A stretch of 64,000 bases of DNA from Domibacillus mangrovi (GTDB lineage Bacteria; Bacillota; Bacilli; Bacillales; Domibacillaceae), in NCBI RefSeq assembly GCF_001906925.1, contig NZ_MRWQ01000022.1, positions 22,973-86,972 of the forward strand. The letters run 5' to 3'. Position numbers and translations under genes: made by a program. Under the pieces are notes generated by a model. That model ran no database searches and was not told the DNA's origin. It saw only the letters and a program-made list of their open reading frames with translations. This document shows positions 25,313 through 34,103 of this stretch, one piece after another (the first letter of the stretch is position 1; each line of letters opens with the position of its first letter).

Positions 25313-25986
25313 CCATTCTAATCATTGTTTTAACAGTTATAATATATGTTGTTATGAATCAACTCTACTTTCGTTATCGTTACCCTATTTTAATGCCGGC
25401 TATCACGGCAGCCGTTGCTATCGTTCTGATTTTAATTGGATTTAATATTCCTTATCAAACGTATATGATCGGAGGAGACTGGATTAGCTTGTTTTTAGGT
25501 CCGGCCGTTGTCTCTCTTGCCTATCCATTATATAAACAGCGAACGACTCTGTGGGAGAATTTGGTCCCGATTGTGGGAGGGTTGTTCATCGGTACGGTAG
25601 TAGGAATGGCTAGTGGGATATTGTTTGCTAAATATTTAGGATTCTCCAAGGAAATCATCTATACGCTGTTACCTAAATCTGTTACAACGCCTGTCGCCAT
25701 GCAGATTGCTTCGGATTTAGGCGGTATACCTTCATTAGCGGCGATATTTGTCATGATTGCTGGATTTACGGGAGTTATCTTCGGACCGCTTCTATTAAAG
25801 GTTTTACGAATTCACCATTTCATCGGCCAAGGAGTCGGATTTGGAACAGCTTCCCATGCGATTGGCACAGCGAAAGCATTCGAATATGGTGAAAAAGTAG
25901 TCTCTATGAGTTCTGTTGCGATGACAGTCTGTGCTGTCATTGGTTCTTTATTAGCTCCTCTCTTTGTATGGATCTTTATAACATAA
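25294..25986 (+). CDS. LrgB/CidB-family membrane protein
   Basis: The 230-residue, multi-span membrane protein contains the LrgB pattern: FLGPAVVSLAYPLYKQR near 67-83, LPKSVTTPVAMQIASDLGG near 126-144 and GTASHAIGTAKAFEYGE near 186-202. It is the partner of the LrgA/CidA-type gene that overlaps its start by 19 nt. A terminator follows at 26011. No LytS/LytT or LysR-type regulator of the pair is in the window. Confidence 0.9.
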   Translation: MQRTLVAILIIVLTVIIYVVMNQLYFRYRYPILMPAITAAVAIVLILIGFNIPYQTYMIGGDWISLFLGPAVVSLAYPLYKQRTTLWENLVPIVGGLFIGTVVGMASGILFAKYLGFSKEIIYTLLPKSVTTPVAMQIASDLGGIPSLAAIFVMIAGFTGVIFGPLLLKVLRIHHFIGQGVGFGTASHAIGTAKAFEYGEKVVSMSSVAMTVCAVIGSLLAPLFVWIFIT

Positions 25987-26010
25987 CACTTTAAAAAAGT
26001 TAAACGATTT

Positions 26011-26048
26011 CCCCCCTTTAGATAGGATGTCTAAAGGGGGTGTTTTTA
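26011..26048 (+). terminator. Intrinsic terminator of the lrgAB-type operon
   Basis: CCCCCTTTAGA pairs with TCTAAAGGGGG, followed by TGTTTTT. Confidence 0.88.
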
Positions 26049-26206
26049 TTGAGGACTTAAATTAGTATCAAACGTACTCGTTCCAATAGGCAAAGTGATT
26101 GTTTTTGTGTGAAATCAATTAATAGGAAGTACCATTTTAAAAAACGTATAATAAAAAATTGAAAGGCTTGTTCTTCTCACTTAAATTAAGAAGGAGTTCA
26201 GATGAA

Positions 26207-26662
26207 ATGAAAAGGTTATGTATAATCCCATGTGGTGCTAAAAAGATATGGGATGTTGATCCATTGAAAGGGGCTACGAAAGCATGCTATGTATATAGGA
26301 GCCCATTCCACATCGCTTGTCAAAAGTATGCAACGGTATTTTTTAGTGATTGGGTCATTCTTTCGGCTAAACACGGATTTTTATTTCCAGATGATCTAGT
26401 GCTTGCGAATTATGATGTAGCATTTGGCACAAAGAAAGATGACATCATCACAGCAGAAGCTTTGCGTCATCAACTGAAAGAAAAAGAAATAAAGGACTAT
26501 CAAGAAATCATCGTATTGGGAGGAAAAAAGTACAGGAAAGTGATCAGTGAAGTCTTCGATGAATCGTATCATGTTACTTATCCATTATCCGGATGTAAAG
26601 GGATTGGTTACATGTTGCAACGATTAAACAAGGCAGTAGAGAGCAAGGAAGAGATCAAATAA
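26207..26662 (+). CDS. DUF6884-like protein
   Basis: The 151-residue protein starts MKRLCIIPCGAKKIW and has YRSPFHIACQKYA and WVILSAKHGFLFPDD, a pattern I associate with DUF6884 proteins of unknown function: an N-terminal PCGxKK loop and a central S-A-K-H-G motif. The ATG at 26207 has AAGGAG 10 nt upstream; a nearer ATG is out of frame. Related folds occur in nucleoside-processing enzymes, but no reaction is known. The gene has no operon partner; it sits between a terminator and the LprI remnant. Confidence 0.6.
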   Translation: MKRLCIIPCGAKKIWDVDPLKGATKACYVYRSPFHIACQKYATVFFSDWVILSAKHGFLFPDDLVLANYDVAFGTKKDDIITAEALRHQLKEKEIKDYQEIIVLGGKKYRKVISEVFDESYHVTYPLSGCKGIGYMLQRLNKAVESKEEIK

Positions 26663-26763
26663 TATCACCTGAAACAATGTGCAAAATTCAATGAAGAGCC
26701 TTTAAATAAACGGTTTCAAGTAAATACTGAAATGGTGCTATAATAAGTAGAAATAAATAAAGT

Positions 26764-26920
26764 AGAAAGCAAAACGTATATAAGATGGGATAATACTTTA
26801 AATGAAATTTATAGCGTGCTAAAACTCAGCATTCTACGTGAATGGATTACGTATAGAGATAATATTGCAGAGGCTGAGGTAGCTCAATTTAAAGGTGGAA
26901 CATTCAAATCTGTACAATAG
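26764..26920 (+). pseudogene. LprI/DUF1311 lysozyme-inhibitor remnant
   Basis: About 50 codons read TYIRWDNTLNEIYSVLK, then LREWITYRDNIAEAEVAQF and KGGTF before a TAG at 26920. LN.IY..L, a W-I-x-Y-R-D block and a terminal GGT are the hallmark of the LprI domain. The stretch just before the W-I block seems shortened, and the signal peptide and first half are missing, so it is a dead C-terminal fragment. Recognition is by motif only. Confidence 0.55.
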
Positions 26921-27068
26921 CATGCCCTATGAAAGAAAGATGTTATGAGCTAGTGAACGTTTAATATGAAGTGATTTTTATTTTTCAAAACTTCTGACAC
27001 ATTGCATAATAATGAAATAGAAGTAGAATAGTTGAAAGAATAATAAATTGGGTGAGAGGGAGTCGTTT

Positions 27069-28235
27069 ATGTCGGAAGAAAATGTGACAAGAATAGATTT
27101 AAATGGCAAAGAATTCATTCTTATAGGCACTGCTCACGTCTCAAGGCAAAGTGCGGAACAAGTAAAAGAGGTGATCGAATCTGAAAGACCCGATTCTGTT
27201 TGTATAGAGTTGGATGATCAACGATATCAATCGATCATGGATCGAAATAAATGGAAAGAAACCGATATTTTTAAAGTTATTAAAGAGAAGAAGGCCACGC
27301 TGCTTTTAATGAATCTCGCCATATCTTCCTTTCAAAATCGTTTAGCGAAGCAATTTGATATTCAGCCTGGACAGGAAATGATTCAAGGAATTGAATCAGC
27401 GAAAGAAACGGGCGCGGATTTAGTGCTGGCTGACCGGAATATCCAAATTACGTTTTCGCGAATATGGTATAATCTAGGGCTGACGGGGAAAGCTCAGTTG
27501 CTCACATCCGTTTTTTATAGCATTTTCAGCAAAGAGACGATTACAGAAGAAGATATGGAAAAAATGAAATCGAAGGACACGCTTAACGCTGTTCTGACTG
27601 ATTTGACGGAATCTTTCCCGAAGTTAAAGGTGCCTTTAATTGATGAGCGGGATCAATACTTAGCACAGAAGATTAAAGAAGCTCCTGGTAATAAAGTGGT
27701 TGCGGTTCTAGGTGCTGCCCATATACCAGGCATTACGAAAGAAATTCATAAGGAGCATGACGTAGAAGCTTTATCACAAACACCACCTAAATCAATTGTC
27801 CCTAAAATAATTGGCTGGGTAATCCCATTGCTCATTCTTTCTATCATTGCCTACACCTTTTGGGCGAATCCATCTGCCGGTTTCGATCAAGCATTAAGCT
27901 GGATTTTATGGACGGGCATTTTGGCAGCCATTGGCGCTGCCGCTGCTTCTGGACATCCGCTCGCCATTATAGCTGCTTTTATTTCGGCCCCACTTGCCAC
28001 ATTGCATCCGCTGATTGCAGCTGGCTGGGTTTCAGGAATTGTTCAAGCGTATTTCCGCCGGCCAAACGTTGGCGACTTTGAAACGCTTTCAGAAGATGTT
28101 TTTACCATTAAAGGCTTTTGGCATAATAAAGTGACACGGGTTCTGCTTGTAGTCGTTTTAACGAACATAGGAAGTTCGCTAGGAGCGTTTATAGGGGGAG
28201 CTGATGTGATCCGTGTTTTCTTTGAGAATTTGTAG
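27069..28235 (+). CDS. TraB/PrgY-family membrane protein
   Basis: The 388-residue protein has a TraB/GumN-type N-terminal domain: FILIGTAHVSRQSAEQVKEV with SVCIELDDQRYQ near 12-55 and VVAVLGAAHIPGI near 205-217, carrying the conserved GTAH, ELD.xR and GAAH motifs proposed as a metallo-hydrolase site. About four membrane helices follow from residue 245 on. PrgY of enterococci inhibits peptide pheromone, and other members are uncharacterised. GAGAGGGAG lies upstream of the ATG at 27069. The gene has no operon partner. Confidence 0.85.
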   Translation: MSEENVTRIDLNGKEFILIGTAHVSRQSAEQVKEVIESERPDSVCIELDDQRYQSIMDRNKWKETDIFKVIKEKKATLLLMNLAISSFQNRLAKQFDIQPGQEMIQGIESAKETGADLVLADRNIQITFSRIWYNLGLTGKAQLLTSVFYSIFSKETITEEDMEKMKSKDTLNAVLTDLTESFPKLKVPLIDERDQYLAQKIKEAPGNKVVAVLGAAHIPGITKEIHKEHDVEALSQTPPKSIVPKIIGWVIPLLILSIIAYTFWANPSAGFDQALSWILWTGILAAIGAAAASGHPLAIIAAFISAPLATLHPLIAAGWVSGIVQAYFRRPNVGDFETLSEDVFTIKGFWHNKVTRVLLVVVLTNIGSSLGAFIGGADVIRVFFENL

Positions 28236-28423
28236 TTAAGCAGTTTTTTCTATAAGTGTGTCCTGATCCTTCATGAGAACTTAGCAGTTATTATTTATTT
28301 ATTTATTTATCGATAATCAGCTGAAAAGCATAAGAAGTTCTTATAAGAAGCCTATTCGTATGTCGTTCGATGTAATAAATTAATAAAAAGTTGTCCCTCG
28401 CTCATTTTACAGACGTCTAATAT

Positions 28424-28508
28424 AATCCCTCTAAAGTAGACAGAAATAAAATCCCTCCCTTATTCCTTACGATAAGCTGAAGGAACATATCTACTTTAGG
28501 GGATTTTT
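28424..28508 (+). other. Nested inverted-repeat structure with T-run
   Basis: AATCCCTCTAAAGTAGA (28424) pairs with TCTACTTTAGGGGATT (28490), followed by TTTTT. Inside the loop is a second hairpin, TTCCTT/AAGGAA. The loop is too long for a simple terminator. It could be a terminator with an insert, a small structured RNA, or the paired ends of a short mobile element. The rest of the 28236-28647 gap shows nothing else recognisable. Confidence 0.45.
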
Positions 28509-28647
28509 CCATGGTGGTCTGAATAATTTTTGCTCTCTATTTAAATCAAATGGTACAGAAAACTATAATAACAAGATGGAAATAGGCGTTTGCTTATCAA
28601 TTAATGCTACAAGAGCGTTTTATCATTCAATTAGGAGATGATGACAA

Positions 28648-29241
28648 ATGGCTAAAAGAGGAAGAAAGAAAGGATCTGACGGCAAAGTGAGCCGGGCTCT
28701 TTTATTAAAAATAGCCGCAGATGAATTTGCAGAACATGGCTATCATAAAACAAAAATCAGTACAATTGTACAAAAAGCGGAATTAACACAGCCGACTTTT
28801 TATTTATATTTTAAAAGTAAAGAAGTGATTTTCCAGGAACTTGAAGACTCATTCCGACTCAAACTGACGTCTTTGACTAGCAACAGCCGTCTTGAAAAAG
28901 GGATTGAGGAAGAGTTTTTGCCACATCGAATTGCAGAAGGATTATCAGCGGTTCTCCACTTTTTTGCGGATCATCAAAGCTTGGGACGAATTGGCTTTTT
29001 CGTTTCTGAAAACGCTAGTCAAATAAAAGAACAGATGGCTCAGCAAATAGAGAAAAACTTGCTTGAAGAAGCAAAGGCGGGTTACTTTCATTTGAATGTT
29101 GACATGAATATTGTCGCAAATGGGCTTGTCGGCATGATTGAACGACTGATTATTACAAAGCTATGGACCGGTCAAAATACGGCTGATGAACTAACAAAAG
29201 AAATTGTAACAGCCCTTCTATACGGACTAAAAAACAACTAA
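28648..29241 (+). CDS. TetR-family transcriptional regulator
   Basis: The 197-residue protein has a TetR helix-turn-helix at about 13-60 (ALLLKIAADEFAEHGYHKTKIS, then QPTFYLYFKSKEVIFQEL) and a variable ligand-binding domain after that. The N-terminus MAKRGRKKGSDGK is unusually basic and may add DNA contacts. GGAGATG precedes the start. No obvious target lies next to it: the gene downstream encodes a methyltransferase more than 200 bp away. Confidence 0.88.
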   Translation: MAKRGRKKGSDGKVSRALLLKIAADEFAEHGYHKTKISTIVQKAELTQPTFYLYFKSKEVIFQELEDSFRLKLTSLTSNSRLEKGIEEEFLPHRIAEGLSAVLHFFADHQSLGRIGFFVSENASQIKEQMAQQIEKNLLEEAKAGYFHLNVDMNIVANGLVGMIERLIITKLWTGQNTADELTKEIVTALLYGLKNN

Positions 29242-29483
29242 AGTCCGTATGTATCTTGACGCAAATCAATCAATAGAATGGATTAAAGCTGAGAGATGTA
29301 TAGATTGTCCCTATAATAGTAAAAATATATTGAATACATATGTAAAAAAAGTAAACTAAATTGAACTAGGTTTAGCTAATTAGACTAATTTAAGAATACA
29401 AACCGTTCCATACATAATGCTAGAAGTGAGTGAATAGTTACTAAGACAAAATCGATAACGAATAAATGAACAGGAGCTTTTCT

Positions 29484-30116
29484 ATGAACGAAAAAGACTA
29501 TGATCGATTGCTTCGTATTAGAACGAAAGGTACCCTTGAGGGGCTAAGTCAATCGGTCCATTATAACCGTTATGAAGCGACACCTTATGAGGCACTCGAT
29601 GAGCTATTTACAGAGTATGATTTAAAGAAAACGGATCAAGTCGTGGATTACGGGTGCGGCAAAGGCCGGCTGCCTTTTTATGTTCACCATCGTTTTCATG
29701 TAACAGTTATAGGGATTGAAATGAGCGGCCATCTATACCAGGAAGCACTAGAAAACCAGGCGAGTTACATGCAAAAGATCAAGAAGGGGAGCGGCAGTGT
29801 CCGCTTTGAACGCGGTTTAGCGGAAGAATATGAAGTGGAGCACGCGGATAACCGGTTTTATTTTTTTAATCCTTTTTCCATTCAAATATTTATGAAGGTC
29901 GTCGATAATATACTGCGTTCGGTTGAGCAGCAGAGCCGATCTGTAGATATAATCCTCTATTATCCAACGACAGAGTATGTCTATTACCTCGAAACGAGTA
30001 CCGCTTTTACCCTTTTTAAAGAGGTAAAAGTATCGGATCTGTATGAACAAAATGAGAATGAGCGATTTTTGATTTTTCGGCTGAAAGACGTAAAAAAGGC
30101 TGAACCAAAACATTAA
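29484..30116 (+). CDS. Class I SAM-dependent methyltransferase
   Basis: The 210-residue protein has SAM motif I as VVDYGCGKGRLPFY (about 51-64), followed by VIGIEMS (motif II acidic residue) and NPFS in place of the usual NPPY. The N-terminus YNRYEATPYEALDELF is conserved in a Bacillus group of unknown target. AGGAGC is 8 nt before the ATG at 29484; an in-frame ATG six codons earlier lacks a ribosome site. Its stop codon lies inside the terminator stem at 30092-30137. Confidence 0.8.
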   Translation: MNEKDYDRLLRIRTKGTLEGLSQSVHYNRYEATPYEALDELFTEYDLKKTDQVVDYGCGKGRLPFYVHHRFHVTVIGIEMSGHLYQEALENQASYMQKIKKGSGSVRFERGLAEEYEVEHADNRFYFFNPFSIQIFMKVVDNILRSVEQQSRSVDIILYYPTTEYVYYLETSTAFTLFKEVKVSDLYEQNENERFLIFRLKDVKKAEPKH

Positions 30117-30137
30117 TGTTTTGGTTCAGCCTTTTTT
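30092..30137. terminator. Bidirectional terminator containing the methyltransferase stop
   Basis: A perfect palindrome, AAAAAAGGCTGAACCAAAAC and its complement around ATTAAT, carries the TAA stop of the plus-strand gene within its stem and abuts the end of the minus-strand rluF-like gene. It serves both convergent genes. Confidence 0.92.
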
Positions 30138-30138
30138 G

Positions 30139-30888
30139 TTACCATTCGTTCGGTTCGTAATTTAGATCTGCGAATAATTGATTGCGCTCTTTCTTTGTTA
30201 AGTCTCTCCATTGTCCGATAGGGAGATTGTTTAAATGAATATTCATAATTCGCGTACGCTGAAGCCTATACACATCGTATCCTAGTTCTTCACACATGCG
30301 GCGAATTTGACGATTTAATCCTTGTGTTAAGGTAATTTGAAACTCATATTTTGACAGCTGTATCACTTCACAAGGAAGCGTTTTTGTACCTAAAATGTGG
30401 ACACCTTCTGACATTTGTTTCAAGAAATCAGGACTGATAGGCTTGTCTACTGAAACAATGTATTCTTTTTCATGTTTATTTTCGGCTCGCAAAATTTTGT
30501 TGACAATATCTCCATCGTTTGTAAGAAGTATTAAGCCCTCTGAATCCTTATCCAGCCGCCCAATATGATGAATGCGTAAAGGATGGTTGACTAAATCAAT
30601 AATATTTCCTTTTACCTTTTTTTCTGTCGTGCTCGTAATGCCTACCGGTTTATTTAACGCAATATAGACATTGTTTTTGGCAATCCCAATAGGGTTCCCG
30701 CTTACACGAACATCATCTCCAGGCTTGACCTGGCTGCCGATTTTCGCAATTGAACCGTTTATCGTCACTCTTCCATCCATAATTAATTTATCTGCTCCGC
30801 GCCTAGACGTTGTACCAGACTCGCTGATGAATTTATTGATTCGCAGGGAAACCACATCCTCATATGTAAAATAATTAAGATAATCCAT
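30139..30888 (-). CDS. rluF: RNA pseudouridine synthase, RsuA/RluF family
   Basis: The 249-residue protein has an N-terminal S4 RNA-binding domain ([22 protein letters not shown] about 15-36) and the RsuA/RluB/E/F catalytic domain with [21 protein letters not shown] (about 106-126), where the Asp of GRLDKDS is the catalytic residue, and [14 protein letters not shown] near 190. RluF modifies uridines in 23S rRNA. The start at 30888 has a weak ribosome site, and GTG 30855 is possible; both leave the S4 domain intact. It is convergent with the methyltransferase gene. Confidence 0.87.
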   Translation of the reverse strand: MDYLNYFTYEDVVSLRINKFISESGTTSRRGADKLIMDGRVTINGSIAKIGSQVKPGDDVRVSGNPIGIAKNNVYIALNKPVGITSTTEKKVKGNIIDLVNHPLRIHHIGRLDKDSEGLILLTNDGDIVNKILRAENKHEKEYIVSVDKPISPDFLKQMSEGVHILGTKTLPCEVIQLSKYEFQITLTQGLNRQIRRMCEELGYDVYRLQRTRIMNIHLNNLPIGQWRDLTKKERNQLFADLNYEPNEW

Positions 30889-31260
30889 CTCTTATCTTAA
30901 AGGAAAAAAGGTTTTTTTAGCAAGGAATTAATGTGAATCAATTGTCACCTTAAAAAACTGATTTCTTGATTTCTCCAAAATCAGCTACCAGGTTTTGGGG
31001 ATTTTTAGGATGCACTGCTTGTATTGGCTATAAAGATCGTCTATATCAGTTAAATTCTTTATACACGTTTCCATATCGTAGTACATCGTAAATAGCTTTG
31101 CTGTCACCTGGTAAAAAGAGGGGTTTGCAGAACTTAGAACTTCCATTAAAAAAAGATAGATCTATTGGGAGAAAATATAACACTTTGATTTAAACATATA
31201 CAAAATTCTAAAAGATAAAGAAAAATGTGTAATTAGTCTCAATTGCTGAACAATTTAACC
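30889..31260. other. Intergenic stretch upstream of the siderophore operon
   Basis: No gene is supported. A 53-codon minus-strand frame (30985-31146) reads like protein but has no ribosome site. The operon promoter and Fur box follow at 31267-31299. Confidence 0.5.
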
Positions 31261-31266
31261 ATTTAC

Positions 31267-31299
31267 TTGACAATGATAATCAATATCAATTAGTCTAAT
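31267..31299 (+). promoter_or_regulatory. Promoter with Fur box, siderophore biosynthesis operon
   Basis: TGATAAT-C-AATATCA at 31274-31288 matches the Bacillus 7-1-7 Fur box (TGATAATnATTATCA) at 13 of 14 half-site positions. It starts 2 bp after a TTGACA -35 (31267), with AT-rich -10 candidates near 31291-31299. Iron-loaded Fur would therefore cover the core promoter and keep the operon off when iron is plentiful. Confidence 0.88.
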
Positions 31300-31333
31300 A
31301 CGTGTAATCAACTAAAAAAGGGAGTGTCTGATT

Positions 31334-32692
31334 ATGGTCACATGTAACATGGAGAACACGTATTTAGAATTCCAGAATGAGAAAGAATCGAATGCAAAGT
31401 CTTATCCACGTCATTTCCCCTTAGTGATTGAGAAAGCTGAGGGCATGATGATAACGGATGTGGAAGGAAATGTTTTTTATGATTGTTTATGTGGTGCAGG
31501 AACGCTTGCTTTAGGACACAATCATCCAGTAGTCATTCAAGCGATAGAAGATGTGTTAAAGCAGCAACTACCGTTACACACGTTAGACTTAGCAACTCCT
31601 TTAAAAATCGAATTTATGCAAGAAATATTCTCTATGTTACCTAAAGAGTTAAGGGGTTCTACTAAAATACAATTTTGTGGTCCGACAGGTGCTGATGGGG
31701 TTGAGGCAGCGATTAAATTAGTGAAGAATGCGACGAAAGGGAAATCGATCTTGGCGTTCCAAGGTGGTTATCATGGATCGACGCAAGCAACAATGTCGAT
31801 GAGCGGCAATTTAAGCAAAAAACAACATTTGCAAAGCTTACTGCCCGATGTTCATTTTCTGCCATTTCCGTATGAGTATCGATGCCCGTTCGGTATTGGC
31901 GCAGAGAAGACAGCTAAAATTAGTGCGCAATATATAGAGAATGTATTAGATGATTGTGAAAGTGGGATCGCTTCTCCTTGTGGCATGATTTTTGAAACAG
32001 TGCAAGGAGAAGGCGGTGCCATTCCAGCCGATATTGAATGGTTAAAAGAAATGCGGCGTGTTACGGCAGAGAGAGGGATCCCTTTAATTATAGACGAAGT
32101 TCAAACAGGAATTGGAAGAACAGGTGAAATGTTTTCATTTGAACACGCAGGTATCATTCCAGATGTCATTGTTTGTTCGAAAGCGATTGGTGGAGGTTTG
32201 CCAATGTCAATCATTATCTATCAAGAAGAACTAGATCAATGGAATCCAGGTGCACATATCGGGACATTCCGAGGCAACCAATTAGGCATGGCTACTGGAT
32301 TAGCCACGTTAAAATATATGAAAGAAAACGATGTACTCGAAAATGTTAACGTACGCAGCAAGCAAGTTTTCGAACGATTGAATGAGTTACAAGAAAAATA
32401 TGAAGAGATTGGGGATGTTCGCGGAAGAGGATTGATGATTGGGGTTGAAATTGTGAATCCAAAAGGCCGTAAAGATCGATTAGGACATTATCCACAATAT
32501 GAAGAATTGGCATTGCAAATTCAAGAGAGATGTTTTCACAACGGTTTAATTATTGAAGTAGGAGGACGTTACTCCGCTGTGATGCGTTTCTTGCCGCCAT
32601 TAACAATGACAGAAAATGAAACAGCAGAAGTATTAACGATTTTTGAAAAATCGGTTGTTGAAGCGATTCAAGTCATGAAGACAAATGAGTAA
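31334..32692 (+). CDS. Class III aminotransferase, diaminobutyrate--2-oxoglutarate type
   Basis: The 452-residue PLP enzyme of the ornithine-aminotransferase family resembles EctB/RhbA/Dat enzymes, which make L-2,4-diaminobutyrate from aspartate semialdehyde and glutamate. Visible motifs: YDCLCGAGTLALGHNHP near 49-65, GPTGADGVEAAIKL (cofactor phosphate), GIPLIIDEVQTGIGRTG and CSKAIGGGLP with the PLP Lys. GGGAGTG precedes the ATG. It leads the Fur-controlled operon and overlaps the exporter gene by 8 nt. In the staphyloferrin B locus this position is held by sbnA/sbnB, which make L-Dap, so a diamine of different length is the likely building block here. Confidence 0.85.
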   Translation: MVTCNMENTYLEFQNEKESNAKSYPRHFPLVIEKAEGMMITDVEGNVFYDCLCGAGTLALGHNHPVVIQAIEDVLKQQLPLHTLDLATPLKIEFMQEIFSMLPKELRGSTKIQFCGPTGADGVEAAIKLVKNATKGKSILAFQGGYHGSTQATMSMSGNLSKKQHLQSLLPDVHFLPFPYEYRCPFGIGAEKTAKISAQYIENVLDDCESGIASPCGMIFETVQGEGGAIPADIEWLKEMRRVTAERGIPLIIDEVQTGIGRTGEMFSFEHAGIIPDVIVCSKAIGGGLPMSIIIYQEELDQWNPGAHIGTFRGNQLGMATGLATLKYMKENDVLENVNVRSKQVFERLNELQEKYEEIGDVRGRGLMIGVEIVNPKGRKDRLGHYPQYEELALQIQERCFHNGLIIEVGGRYSAVMRFLPPLTMTENETAEVLTIFEKSVVEAIQVMKTNE

Positions 32693-34103
32693 GATAGCCA
32701 AATTGAAAAAGCATTCTGTATTATTTGCCATCTTGGTCGGTGCTTTTTCTTTAGTTTTGACGAATAGCGCGTTTAATATTTTATTACCGAGCTTCATTCA
32801 AATGTATAGTATATCCACTGCATTTGGTGGATGGATTATTACACTGTACCTTTTAGCGATGACGATCACCATGCCGTTGACTGCTAGCATTGTCGATCGT
32901 CTTGGTAAAAAGAAAACCTATATTTTAGGAATTAGTTTATATGGTCTGTTTTCTATGATCGGGGGTTTGTTTTATCAATATGTACAGATTATATTGTTCG
33001 TGCGCTTTATGCATGGTATTGCTGCTGGTTTGATGATTCCGCTGTCGTTAGTTTTGTTATTTGATATTTACAGTAAAGATGTGCGTGGAAAAGTGACGGG
33101 GATATGGGGGATGTTATTAACGATTGCACCAGCTATTGGGCCAGCGTTTGGCGGTATCATGATTCAATTCGGTGAGCTGAAATATTTATTTTGGATAAAC
33201 GTTCCGTTTGCGCTGCTTTCATTCATACTGTGTTGCAGGCAAATCAAACTCGATCGACCCGCACATAAAAAAACAATTCGTCTTAAAAGTATTTTATTAA
33301 TGGTTTTAGGAATTGGTGGATTAAGTCTAGGCATTCAACTATATTCAAACCCTACTTTTCCAAGGTGGATAATATGCATATTACTTTTTTGGGGATTCGT
33401 TATTTTGATTCGTTTTATTCAAAAAGAAAACGGACAAAAAGAACCGTTAATTCGTTGTAAGTTATTACGTAATCCAATATATGCGATTACAGTCATTATG
33501 TCTGCCATACAGGCGTCTGTTATGTTTGGGGTTATCTTTATTATTCCATTGATGTTACAGGAGGTGTTTCATTTATCCCCTTCTATAACGGGTGCCATGT
33601 TTATTCCGGCAGCCATTTGTACGAGTTTGTTTGTTTGGATTGGTGGAAACTTAATGGATTCGGGCAAATCGTTACATTTTATCGCTTATGGCATTGGCTT
33701 AATTGCCAGTTCAGTATTGTTGTTTGCATTTGTTCCGAAAGAGACATCTTTACTGGTCATTGTCTTCTTAATGGCCGTAAGAGGAAGTGGGATTGGACTA
33801 TCAAATATGACTGTAACCACCATTGGACTTAATTCATTAACAGATGATGATCTGCACGAAGGATCCGCCTTGTCGAATACGATAAAACGTTTAGCCTCTT
33901 CCTTGGCAGTCATGTTATTGACCGGTTATTACGACATTCGTTGGCAAATGATTAGTCGAACAGGAGAAAGTGCTCAATACGCAAAATGGATAGCATTAAA
34001 AGAAGAGTGCATTATATTAGGATGTTTTATGTTAGTAACGCTACCGTTAGCTTTGTTTTTAAATAGAAGAAAATTAGATGTGGGTGTTGAAAATGGCAAA
34101 TAA
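32685..34103 (+). CDS. MFS exporter, probable siderophore efflux (SbnD-like position)
   Basis: The 472-residue DHA2-type transporter has SAFNILLPSFIQMYSIS near 28-44, motif A DRLGKKKTYILGIS near 71-84, and IAPAIGPAFGGIM (motif C) near 146-158. Its place between the amino-acid supply gene and the first NIS synthetase matches sbnD, so it most likely exports the finished siderophore. It overlaps both the aminotransferase (8 nt) and the next gene (11 nt), indicating tight translational coupling. Confidence 0.85.
   Translation: MSKIAKLKKHSVLFAILVGAFSLVLTNSAFNILLPSFIQMYSISTAFGGWIITLYLLAMTITMPLTASIVDRLGKKKTYILGISLYGLFSMIGGLFYQYVQIILFVRFMHGIAAGLMIPLSLVLLFDIYSKDVRGKVTGIWGMLLTIAPAIGPAFGGIMIQFGELKYLFWINVPFALLSFILCCRQIKLDRPAHKKTIRLKSILLMVLGIGGLSLGIQLYSNPTFPRWIICILLFWGFVILIRFIQKENGQKEPLIRCKLLRNPIYAITVIMSAIQASVMFGVIFIIPLMLQEVFHLSPSITGAMFIPAAICTSLFVWIGGNLMDSGKSLHFIAYGIGLIASSVLLFAFVPKETSLLVIVFLMAVRGSGIGLSNMTVTTIGLNSLTDDDLHEGSALSNTIKRLASSLAVMLLTGYYDIRWQMISRTGESAQYAKWIALKEECIILGCFMLVTLPLALFLNRRKLDVGVENGK

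Noticed and set aside
30985..31146. 53-codon minus-strand frame with protein-like composition
   Set aside because: No ribosome site and no recognised family. It could be the tail of a lost gene, but the evidence is too thin for a feature.
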